Below, piece by piece: positions 1-5,805 of a stretch of DNA of 6,480 nt. The stretch covers positions 1 to 6,480 of the forward strand of contig CANBFZ010000110.1 in NCBI GenBank assembly GCA_947367725.1, written 5' to 3'. The position numbers and the translations under genes are program-made. Positions within the stretch are counted from its first letter, which is position 1. Each line of letters opens with the position of its first letter. The notes under the pieces were generated by a model. That model was given only the letters and a program-made list of their open reading frames with translations, ran no database searches and was not told where the DNA came from. Source of the DNA: an uncultured Eubacterium sp. GTDB taxonomy: Bacteria; Bacillota; Clostridia; Peptostreptococcales; Anaerovoracaceae.

Positions 1-96
1 AGCCGCGCAGCGCATCAAGCCATTCGAACGCTGCCATCACAAAAGAATTTACAAGCAGCCTGCCGCAGCAGCGAAAACTAACCATAAAATTTCTGC
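1..96. other. Window edge, no gene assigned
   Basis: No gene can be supported here. On the plus strand all three frames are open from the window edge for 78 or more bases; frame 1 ends at TAA 79-81 and could be the last 26 codons of an upstream gene, but its composition gives no family. On the minus strand an ATG at 85-83 opens a frame that runs off the window (28 codons, beginning MVSFRCCGRLL), yet I see no good ribosome binding site before it. Either reading could be real; the visible piece is too short to choose. Confidence 0.3.
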
Positions 97-125
97 TTGC
101 TTTTTTCTTTCCTATATGGTATATT
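97..125 (+). promoter_or_regulatory. Likely sigma-A promoter of the riboswitch-ATPase unit
   Basis: A -35-like TTGCTT (97-102) is followed after exactly 17 bases by a -10-like TATATT (120-125). Transcription would start near 132, about 28 bases before the first strand of the riboswitch closing helix at 160, so the whole aptamer would be in the transcript. A second pair, TTCACA (130-135) and TACACT (153-158), also has 17-base spacing, but it would start transcription near 165 and cut off the aptamer's 5' strand, so it is less likely. Confidence 0.45.
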
Positions 126-159
126 TTTATTCACAGAATTTCACATCCCACATACACTA

Positions 160-298
160 TTTAAGAGGGAGTAGCTGGCAGCCCGCCAGGCACAGCATGT
201 TCTGCACCAGTCAGAACAGAACAGGCAGGCTGTAGTAACGTGCGTCAGTACAATTACGGAAGTAATTCGCATCTACTTGAAACGGCGAGACTTTTAAA
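160..298 (+). promoter_or_regulatory. yybP-ykoY manganese riboswitch aptamer
   Basis: This leader carries the two conserved parts of the yybP-ykoY family: GGAGTAGC after the first P1 strand (168-175) and GCGAGA just before the second P1 strand (285-290 region), which match the L1 and L3 loops that jointly hold Mn2+. P1 can form as 8 pairs between 160-167 and 291-298, one of them G-U. Inside are a 5-bp hairpin (175-179 with 185-189), a 6-bp hairpin GTTCTG/CAGAAC (199-204 with 212-217) and a long arm ending in AATTAC-GGAA-GTAATT (252-267), extended by TGCG/CGCA (241-244 with 268-271) and GTAG/CTAC (232-235 with 273-276). Family knowledge: members sense Mn2+ and often control exporters and P-type ATPases. 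The recognition is by eye, without a covariance model. The 3' P1 strand lies inside the terminator that follows, which implies an ON switch: metal binding keeps P1 and prevents termination. Confidence 0.88.
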
Positions 299-331
299 GC
301 AAATTTTATTTGCTTTAAAAGTCTCTTTTTT
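287..331 (+). terminator. Riboswitch-controlled intrinsic terminator
   Basis: A perfect 17-bp stem is formed by 287-303 (GAGACTTTTAAAGCAAA) and 309-325, with loop TTTTA (304-308), followed by six T (326-331). It lies 56 bases before the ATPase start codon, so it is a leader attenuator and not the end of a gene. Bases 291-298 are shared with helix P1 of the aptamer, so the two structures exclude each other. The stem is AT-rich but long and without mismatches. Confidence 0.93.
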
Positions 332-387
332 GTTATCCCGAACAGATTTGGGCATACTGAAATTTAGAAACACCAGGAGGTCAGTTT

Positions 388-3024
388 ATGTATTACAATC
401 AGGAGAGCAGTCAAGTGCTGGAACATTTTTCATCAAGCAGCAAAGGACTCACAGAAGCGCAGGTGCTGGAAAATCGCAAGCGTTACGGAGAAAACAAACT
501 TTACGAAAAAAAGAAGAAAAGCATCGCACGTATTTTTGCAGAACAGTTTCAAGATCTGCTCGTAGTCATTTTAATCATTGCCGCCGCCATTTCATTCTTT
601 ACGGGTAATCAAGAAAGCGCCGTCGTTATCCTAGCTGTACTTTTTCTCAACGCAGTCCTCGGCACAGTACAATACATCAAAGCACAGCAGTCTCTGGAGA
701 GTCTAAAAAAACTCTCTGCACCGATGGCAAAAGTGCTGCGAAACGGCAGCCCTTCCGAAGTAGATGCTTCCCTTTTGGTCTGCGGTGATATCATTCGTCT
801 TGATGCTGGGGATATCGTGCCCGCCGACGCACGGCTCATAGAATGCCACAGTCTAAAAGTCAGTGAAAGTTCTCTGACCGGAGAGTCTGAAAGCGTAGAA
901 AAAAACACATCGCCCATTTTGGAAGACGCTGTCGCCCTGGGCGATCAGCACAACATGGTGTTTTCCGGTTCTCTCGTCACCTACGGGCGAGCGTCTGCCG
1001 TCATAACCGGTGTAGGTGCCGATACAGAACTTGGAAAAATTGCAGACTTGATGAACCATACAGCACAGCGCAAAACGCCGCTGCAGGTAACCATGGATCA
1101 ATTCAGCAGAAATCTCTCCATCGCCATCCTCTTCATCTGTGCCGGGATTTTCGCGCTGAACCTGTACCGCGGCATGGCCTTTTCCGATTCCCTGCTCTTC
1201 GCAGTGGCCCTGGCTGTCGCCGCCATTCCAGAAGCGCTGTCTTCCATTGTCACGATCTCTTTAGCCATCGGTACCTCCCGCATGGCAGAACAGCATGCTA
1301 TCATTAAAAATCTCAACGCTGTAGAAGGGTTGGGCTGCGTCTCCGTCATCTGTTCTGATAAAACAGGCACGCTGACCCAGAACAAAATGACGGTAGAACA
1401 GATCTCCGCTGATCCTTCTAAAAAAGATGCACTCCTGCTGGCCTCTGTTTTATGCAACGACACTGCCATGGTTGACGATATGCCTACAGGGGACCCTACA
1501 GAAACTGCCCTGGTCACACATTACATGTCCCTTGCATCCCTCAATGCAAAAAGCAAGACCGATGGTCACGCAAAAAACAAAGTCTGCGATGCCGGCGCAG
1601 AAACCGGTGACACCGGGGCAACTGCTGAAACCCCTTGGTGGGGAGACTATACCGGTACGAAAAATGTCTTTCCTCGCCTCAGCGAACTACCTTTCGATTC
1701 AGACCGAAAACTGATGAGCACACTGCACAAAACAGGCGACGTCTATACGATGTACACCAAAGGTGCACTGGATGTAATCTTAGAACGAACCAGCAATCTC
1801 TCTGAAACAGAAAAGGAAGCCATCCGTAAAGAAAATCTGGAATTCTCTTCTCAGGGACTTCGCGTCCTTGCCTTTGCCCGCAAAATGCTTCCTGCAGAAA
1901 AGGTACTAACCCTGGAAGATGAGCATGACCTGGAATATCTGGGCATGGCGGCTGAGATGGATCCGCCTCGTCCAGAGTCTTCTAAGGCGGTAGCAGACTG
2001 CAAAGCAGCGGGGATCAAAGCCGTTATGATTACGGGGGATCATAAAATTACTGCTGCCGCCATCGCAAAACGCATCGGGATCATGGAAGAAGGCGACTTG
2101 GCTGTAACCGGCACAGAACTGGACACTATGAGTGATGAAGTGCTGCAGGAAAAACTGCCGTCTATCAGCGTTTATGCCCGTGTTAGTCCAAGTCACAAAA
2201 TCAGAATTGTCAATGGATGGCAGTCCCGCGCCCACATCGTCGCCATGACTGGCGACGGCGTCAACGACGCTCCGGCACTATCCAGTGCCGATGTGGGCGT
2301 CGCCATGGGAATCACAGGAACCGAAGTCGCAAAGGACGCCGCTTCCATGATCTTAACCGATGATAATTTTGCCACCATCATCAAATCCGTTTTAAACGGT
2401 AGAAACATCTACGCCAACATTCAAAACGCCATTAAATTTCTGCTTTCTGGTAATGCCGCAGGTATTTTGACTGTGCTTTACGCTTCTCTGCTGGCACTGC
2501 CGGCGCCATTTACCGCAGTACAACTGTTGTTCATCAATTTGATTACAGACAGTCTGCCCGCCCTCGCCATCAGTATGGAGCCAGCAAATCCTGCGCTCAT
2601 TGAAAATAAGCCGCGACCAAGAGACGAATCCGTCCTGCCAGGCCGTGCGCTGCTGCAAATCGGATTACAGGGACTGCTCATCAGCGCGGCTTCTATCGTT
2701 GCCTTTTCCATGGGACTTTCCCAAAGCCCTGCCGTCGCTTCCACCATGGCCTTTGCAACCTTATGTCTGGCAAGACTCTGGCACGGATTCAACTGCCGCG
2801 GCAACCAGTCTATCTTCAAACTGCGGCTCTTCAGCAATCCATACACCATCGGGGCATTTATCCTGGGGGCTGTGCTGCTCTTTGGCATCCTGAAACTGCC
2901 AGTCTTTGCAGCTGCCTTCGGCATTGCTTCTTTGACTGGCAACCAGCTCCTCGCTGTCTTTCTGCTGTCCCTTGCTCCGACGATACTCATCCAGCTTACA
3001 AGACTCCTTCGTCCCGTAAAATAA
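388..3024 (+). CDS. P2-type cation-transporting ATPase, probable Mn2+ exporter
   Basis: A complete 878-aa P-type ATPase that should pump a divalent cation out of the cytoplasm at the cost of ATP. The start is ATG 388 with AGGAGG at 375-380, 7 bases upstream. Domains in order: N-terminal cation-ATPase region (1-50), M1-M2 (about 56-96), actuator domain with TGES (164-167), M3-M4 (about 240-295) with the ion-site motif PEAL (281-284), phosphorylation motif DKTGTLT with Asp324, nucleotide-binding domain with KGA (458-460), MDPPR (524-528), TGD (549-551), hinge TGDGVND (621-627), then M5-M10 (about 683-874). By eye, M6 keeps the Asn717, Thr720, Asp721 ligands, while the M5 position equal to SERCA Glu771 is Gly692; this fits a one-ion PMR1-like pump. 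Database-style naming would be calcium-transporting ATPase, but the Mn2+ riboswitch in front, as for Lactococcus YoaB, argues for manganese export. Odd: an extended Gly/Thr/Ala-rich segment at about 386-427 in the nucleotide-binding domain. The gene stands alone, ending at a two-way terminator. Confidence 0.96.
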   Translation: MYYNQESSQVLEHFSSSSKGLTEAQVLENRKRYGENKLYEKKKKSIARIFAEQFQDLLVVILIIAAAISFFTGNQESAVVILAVLFLNAVLGTVQYIKAQQSLESLKKLSAPMAKVLRNGSPSEVDASLLVCGDIIRLDAGDIVPADARLIECHSLKVSESSLTGESESVEKNTSPILEDAVALGDQHNMVFSGSLVTYGRASAVITGVGADTELGKIADLMNHTAQRKTPLQVTMDQFSRNLSIAILFICAGIFALNLYRGMAFSDSLLFAVALAVAAIPEALSSIVTISLAIGTSRMAEQHAIIKNLNAVEGLGCVSVICSDKTGTLTQNKMTVEQISADPSKKDALLLASVLCNDTAMVDDMPTGDPTETALVTHYMSLASLNAKSKTDGHAKNKVCDAGAETGDTGATAETPWWGDYTGTKNVFPRLSELPFDSDRKLMSTLHKTGDVYTMYTKGALDVILERTSNLSETEKEAIRKENLEFSSQGLRVLAFARKMLPAEKVLTLEDEHDLEYLGMAAEMDPPRPESSKAVADCKAAGIKAVMITGDHKITAAAIAKRIGIMEEGDLAVTGTELDTMSDEVLQEKLPSISVYARVSPSHKIRIVNGWQSRAHIVAMTGDGVNDAPALSSADVGVAMGITGTEVAKDAASMILTDDNFATIIKSVLNGRNIYANIQNAIKFLLSGNAAGILTVLYASLLALPAPFTAVQLLFINLITDSLPALAISMEPANPALIENKPRPRDESVLPGRALLQIGLQGLLISAASIVAFSMGLSQSPAVASTMAFATLCLARLWHGFNCRGNQSIFKLRLFSNPYTIGAFILGAVLLFGILKLPVFAAAFGIASLTGNQLLAVFLLSLAPTILIQLTRLLRPVK

Positions 3025-3042
3025 GGATCCTTATCTAAAGTA

Positions 3043-3086
3043 AAAAGACCGGCTGCATCTGCCTCATACATTGCAGCCGGTCTTTT
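3043..3086. terminator. Bidirectional terminator between ATPase and MATE genes
   Basis: A perfect 15-bp inverted repeat, AAAAGACCGGCTGCA (3043-3057) with its complement at 3072-3086, has a 14-base loop. The A-rich 5' end and T-rich 3' end give a U-tract after the hairpin on either strand (five T in a row on the minus strand, four on the plus strand). It lies 18 bases after the ATPase stop codon and 27 bases after the MATE stop codon on the opposite strand, so it most likely ends both convergent transcripts. Confidence 0.92.
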
Positions 3087-3113
3087 CTGATTCTTTGAAA
3101 CCATGCTATCCGA

Positions 3114-4442
3114 TCAAGACTTCTTTTCTGCTAGGCGCCAGCGGTACAGTACCAACGCCAGCACCAACGCCATGGTCTCCGATACGCCCATAGAAATCCA
3201 AACGCCCGTTTCTCCAAACAATTCGGCAAAAAGCAGCAAAGAAACCGTCACAAACACCAAGCCTCTGCCCATGGAAATCGCCATAGCCGGTCTGTTTTTT
3301 TCCAGCGCCGTAAAGTAGCCTGCCAAAATGATCACAATGCCCAGGGGTAAAAAGGAAAAGGAAAACAATTTAAATGCCGCCACCCCACTCTGGTACAGGG
3401 ACAGATTCAAACCCGGATCAATAAAGATCCCTACGACTGGGTTAGGATACAGTACGCCCACCCCAAAGGAGAGCAGAGACGCAATCCCTGCACTGGCCAG
3501 CGCAATACGCAGAATATACCGGTGCGTATCCGTTTCATTTCTGCCGTGATAAAAGCTGACTAAAGGCTGCATGCCCTGGTTAATCCCCATCATCGTCATC
3601 AGAATCAGCTGAGAAACATAAGCAATTACCGTGTAAATGATCACGCCGTCATCCCCCGCAACACGAATCAGCACATGATTAAACATAAAAATGATCACAC
3701 CAACAGAAAACTCGGTCACACTATCGGCAATGCCCAGCTTGGCAAAGCCCAATACTTCTTTTAAGTTCCACTTGATTTTTACAAACTTGAAGTATGATTT
3801 TTTTGACAGAAAATGACGCAGAAACACTGTGAAAGTCAATATCTGGGAAATGCCTGTGGCTATGGCCGCACCCTGAATGCCCCAGTGCAGCACGATCACG
3901 AAAACGTAGTCTAACACGATATTCGTCACTGCCCCTACACAAGTGGTTTTAATCGCCTTTTTGGGAAAGCCGTCCGCCTTGATCAACACTTCCATATTGT
4001 AAGAGGTCATATAACACGGCACAAAGCAAACGATAATCCGCAGATAATCTTTGACATACGGAAGGGTTGCCTCTGTCGCACCTAGCAGCAGCGCCAACGA
4101 ATGCAGATTCAGCTGTGCTAAAATCACCACAACCCATCCAAGACAAAAAACGGTCACTGTGCTGGTGGTAAAGATCCGGCTGGCTTCCGCCCGATCCTCT
4201 CTGCCTTTCAAAATCGAAGCGCGCGTGCTGGCGCCCACAGCAAAAAGTATACCCAGTGCAAACGCCGTGTTAATCAGCGGCATGGCAATATTAACTGCTG
4301 CAAGGGCTGTGGTGCTGACACCTCTCGCCACAAACATGCCATCCACCATGGTATAGATCGTATACACCCACATCGCTGCCACTGACGGCATGGCATAGCT
4401 GAAAAATTTATGTTTGATTTCCTTTTTGGTTACTCCATTCAT
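3114..4442 (-). CDS. MATE family multidrug/cation efflux transporter
   Basis: A 442-aa integral membrane protein that should expel cationic drugs or dyes in exchange for Na+ or H+. The length and roughly 12 hydrophobic segments in two related halves fit the MATE family. Visible family signatures are the N-terminal AMPSVAAMWVYTIYTMVDG (17-35), the half-repeat sequence with Asn174 and Asp178 followed by GIQGAAIAT (188-196), and GINQGMQPLVSFYHG (286-300), all close to MepA-type pumps of Firmicutes. The start is ATG 4442-4440 with AGGAG at 4454-4450. The frame stays open upstream to an ATG at 4613, but that would cover the operator and overlap the divergent regulator gene, and the added residues are not MATE-like. 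It is divergent from a MerR-type gene 74 bases away, a classic arrangement of a pump and its ligand-responsive activator. The substrate cannot be read from the sequence. Confidence 0.95.
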   Translation of the reverse strand: MNGVTKKEIKHKFFSYAMPSVAAMWVYTIYTMVDGMFVARGVSTTALAAVNIAMPLINTAFALGILFAVGASTRASILKGREDRAEASRIFTTSTVTVFCLGWVVVILAQLNLHSLALLLGATEATLPYVKDYLRIIVCFVPCYMTSYNMEVLIKADGFPKKAIKTTCVGAVTNIVLDYVFVIVLHWGIQGAAIATGISQILTFTVFLRHFLSKKSYFKFVKIKWNLKEVLGFAKLGIADSVTEFSVGVIIFMFNHVLIRVAGDDGVIIYTVIAYVSQLILMTMMGINQGMQPLVSFYHGRNETDTHRYILRIALASAGIASLLSFGVGVLYPNPVVGIFIDPGLNLSLYQSGVAAFKLFSFSFLPLGIVIILAGYFTALEKNRPAMAISMGRGLVFVTVSLLLFAELFGETGVWISMGVSETMALVLALVLYRWRLAEKKS

Positions 4443-4449
4443 CTTTTTG

Positions 4450-4454
4450 CTCCT
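4450..4454 (-). promoter_or_regulatory. Ribosome binding site that fixes the MATE start
   Basis: AGGAG on the minus strand lies 7 bases before ATG 4442-4440. It decides between this start, which gives a normal 442-aa MATE protein, and a 57-residue longer form from an ATG at 4613 that would run through the operator. Confidence 0.88.
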
Positions 4455-4469
4455 ATTCTCTTCTTTTTC

Positions 4470-4500
4470 ATTATAAACCTTGGTATAATACCAAGGTAAA
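4470..4500 (-). promoter_or_regulatory. MATE promoter with 19-bp spacer (MerR type)
   Basis: On the minus strand a -35-like TTTACC (4500-4495) and a perfect -10 TATAAT (4475-4470) are separated by 19 bases, 2 more than the sigma-A optimum. This overlong spacer is the signature of promoters activated by MerR-family proteins, which twist the DNA to realign the two boxes. Transcription would start near 4463, giving a leader of about 20 bases that still includes the ribosome binding site. Confidence 0.75.
4477..4497. promoter_or_regulatory. Perfect 21-bp dyad operator for the MerR-type regulator
   Basis: ACCTTGGTAT (4477-4486) and its exact reverse complement ATACCAAGGT (4488-4497) flank a single central A. 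The dyad fills the 19-bp spacer of the MATE promoter and touches its -35 box, the usual site for a MerR dimer. The same dyad contains a TATAAT (4484-4489) on the plus strand, which could be the -10 box of the regulator gene, so binding would also limit the regulator's own expression. A matching -35 for that promoter is weak (TTCTTT, 4461-4466, 17 bases away). Confidence 0.85.
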
Positions 4501-4516
4501 GGAGTTTTTTTAAAAA

Positions 4517-5320
4517 ATGAAAGAATACTACAAAATCGGAGAAATTTCCGCCCTCTACGGTATCGGCACAGATTCTCTGCGCTATTACGAAGAAATCGGC
4601 ATTCTAAAACCACGAAGAGACGCCAACGGCTACCGCATGTACAGTATTAGCGACATTCGCACCTTAAACATTCTGCGGGATTTACGTTCCATCGGGTTTT
4701 CCATGGAAGAAATCAAGACACACCTGGCGAACTTTGATCTGGCAAGCACCCTGTCTCTGTTCGCACGGGAAATCACCGTCATCGACGAAAAAATGCAAAC
4801 GCTGCAAAAACTGAAAAACCAGCTGACCGAACGCATGACAGAGATTCAGACCCATCTGGAGGAAACCGATACAGAAAAGCCATATATCGCGCAACTGCCA
4901 CCGCGAAAAATTCTGCAGCTCAGTGAGAACGTATACCGGGATGAAGATCTGGATTTTATCATTAAAAAACTACAAAAAGAAAAGGAAGAACAACTATACC
5001 TCATCGGAAACGGAAACATTGGCGCAACAATTCCCCTTAGCTCCATCGAAACAGGGCATTACGGTCATTTTAATTCTGTCTTCTATATCGTAGATGGCAA
5101 TCATTACGACACCCTCTTGCCTGCAGGGCAATATTTCTGTACCACCGTATGCGGCAGCTATGAACAAATGCCTGCTGCCTGGCAAGACTTTTTCAGCGCA
5201 TTAAAAAACAGCGGATACACCGCCATAGGCGATCCGCTGGAACTCTACATGATTGATAATCACGATACTGGAAATGAGGCAGAATATATCACCCGCCTAC
5301 AGGTACAAGTCCGCAGCTAA
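4517..5320 (+). CDS. MerR-family transcriptional regulator with GyrI-like effector domain
   Basis: A 267-aa regulator expected to bind the dyad next to it and switch on the divergent MATE pump when a toxic ligand binds. Residues 1-70 form the MerR winged helix-turn-helix: YKIGEISALYGIGTDSLRYYEE (first half of the domain, residues 5-26) and the wing region with NGYRMYS (37-43). Residues about 76-117 are charged and heptad-like, the dimer coiled coil. Residues about 125-267 resemble the BmrR/GyrI-type effector domain, with LPAGQYFCTTVCGSYEQ (201-217), a Trp at 222, GYTAIGDPLELYMID (233-247) and a closing beta strand; Glu242 is in the place of the conserved acidic residue of the BmrR drug pocket. 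There are no metal-binding Cys of the MerR/CueR type, so an organic ligand is more likely than a metal. GGAG (4501-4504) is 12 bases from ATG, rather far, which suggests modest translation. The gene ends 5 bases before the end of the next, convergent gene, with no terminator between. Confidence 0.94.
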   Translation: MKEYYKIGEISALYGIGTDSLRYYEEIGILKPRRDANGYRMYSISDIRTLNILRDLRSIGFSMEEIKTHLANFDLASTLSLFAREITVIDEKMQTLQKLKNQLTERMTEIQTHLEETDTEKPYIAQLPPRKILQLSENVYRDEDLDFIIKKLQKEKEEQLYLIGNGNIGATIPLSSIETGHYGHFNSVFYIVDGNHYDTLLPAGQYFCTTVCGSYEQMPAAWQDFFSALKNSGYTAIGDPLELYMIDNHDTGNEAEYITRLQVQVRS

Positions 5321-5325
5321 CTGTT

Positions 5326-5652
5326 TCAAACTGCCGCCACCATGCGAAACCAGTCCAATAGCCACAATAGCAGCAAAAGAAAGAGCGTACCTTCCATGAA
5401 GCGACGAAAAGTTTTCAATCGGTCTTTTGTCGTCATCGCATACAAAACCATCGCGCCAAATGCTATACCTATGCCAGCCAGCACAGAATAATGCCAGCCG
5501 TCCATACCCTGTGACCACGCAGGCAATCCTAAACTTTGGAAAATTCGATCTCCATAGCTAACTTTGCCAGGCAGCTGTACTGAAAACACCACTGCACCGA
5601 TCATAACGGCAATCGCTATCCCGCGCCAAAAAAATTTCCTCTTTTCACACAT
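5326..5652 (-). CDS. Small three-helix membrane protein, family not recognised
   Basis: A 108-aa protein I do not recognise. It begins MCEKRKFFWRG and has three hydrophobic stretches: about 8-27 (GIAIAVMIGAVVFSVQL), 54-73 (HYSVLAGIGIAFGAMVLYAM) and 86-106 (MEGTLFLLLLLWLLDWFRM). The loop between helices 1 and 2 (about 28-53) is polar with Trp46 and Trp53, and the loop before helix 3 is basic (KDRLKTFRR, 76-84), which by the positive-inside rule puts that loop in the cytoplasm. The start ATG 5652-5650 has AAGGAG at 5667-5662, 9 bases upstream, and a good promoter of its own at 5721-5693. It follows porB on the same strand and is convergent with the regulator gene. Coding is supported by the signals and the membrane topology; no function can be given. 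Confidence 0.8.
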   Translation of the reverse strand: MCEKRKFFWRGIAIAVMIGAVVFSVQLPGKVSYGDRIFQSLGLPAWSQGMDGWHYSVLAGIGIAFGAMVLYAMTTKDRLKTFRRFMEGTLFLLLLLWLLDWFRMVAAV

Positions 5653-5788
5653 ATGCCTGCGCTCCTTTCTCTTTCGGTTCTATGTTTCCTTCATTATACA
5701 ATGCTTCGCCGCACTTTGCAATATGGCGCGGTACAATCGCCATAATTTTTAAAATCCCGTCATAGGCATGATGCGCGGTGCAATGCAA
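5645..5788 (-). CDS. Possible 47-codon small gene, coupled to the membrane protein gene
   Basis: A short frame that may or may not be translated. It could start at TTG 5788-5786, with AGAGG (5800-5796) 7 bases before it, and ends at TGA 5647-5645, which overlaps the next gene's start in the sequence ATGTGTGA, a form seen in translationally coupled genes. The product would be 47 residues with two Cys and three His in total (beginning LHCTAHHAYDGILK, ending EKGAQAYV), rather charged and soluble. Against it: the start codon is weak, the only in-frame ATG leaves 32 residues, and the promoter of the membrane protein gene lies within the frame. It might also be the remnant of a longer gene. Confidence 0.3.
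   Translation of the reverse strand: MHCTAHHAYDGILKIMAIVPRHIAKCGEALYNEGNIEPKEKGAQAYV
5693..5721 (-). promoter_or_regulatory. Sigma-A promoter for the 108-aa membrane protein gene
   Basis: On the minus strand TTGCAA (5721-5716) and a perfect TATAAT (5698-5693) are separated by exactly 17 bases. Transcription would start near 5686, leaving a leader of about 34 bases with the ribosome binding site at 5667-5662. It allows expression independent of porB, although no terminator is visible between porB and this gene, so read-through is also possible. Confidence 0.7.
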
Positions 5789-5805
5789 ATTAAAACCTCT
5801 TTTAT

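Noticed and set aside
240..608. Plus-strand 122-codon open frame overlapping the ATPase start
   Set aside because: It begins inside the riboswitch, crosses the terminator, and is an out-of-frame shadow of the ATPase gene without a ribosome binding site.
3021..3034. Perfect 14-base palindrome ATAAGGATCCTTAT over the ATPase stop codon
   Set aside because: It is short, has no loop for a useful hairpin, and lies next to a far better terminator; chance is the simplest explanation.
2478..3104. Minus-strand 208-codon open frame opposite the end of the ATPase
   Set aside because: It is antisense to strongly conserved ATPase membrane helices, has no family features, and runs through the terminator region.
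4443..4613. Longer MATE protein starting from an ATG at 4613
   Set aside because: The extension would cover the operator and promoter and overlap the regulator gene; the ATG at 4442 has a well-placed AGGAG and gives the normal family length.
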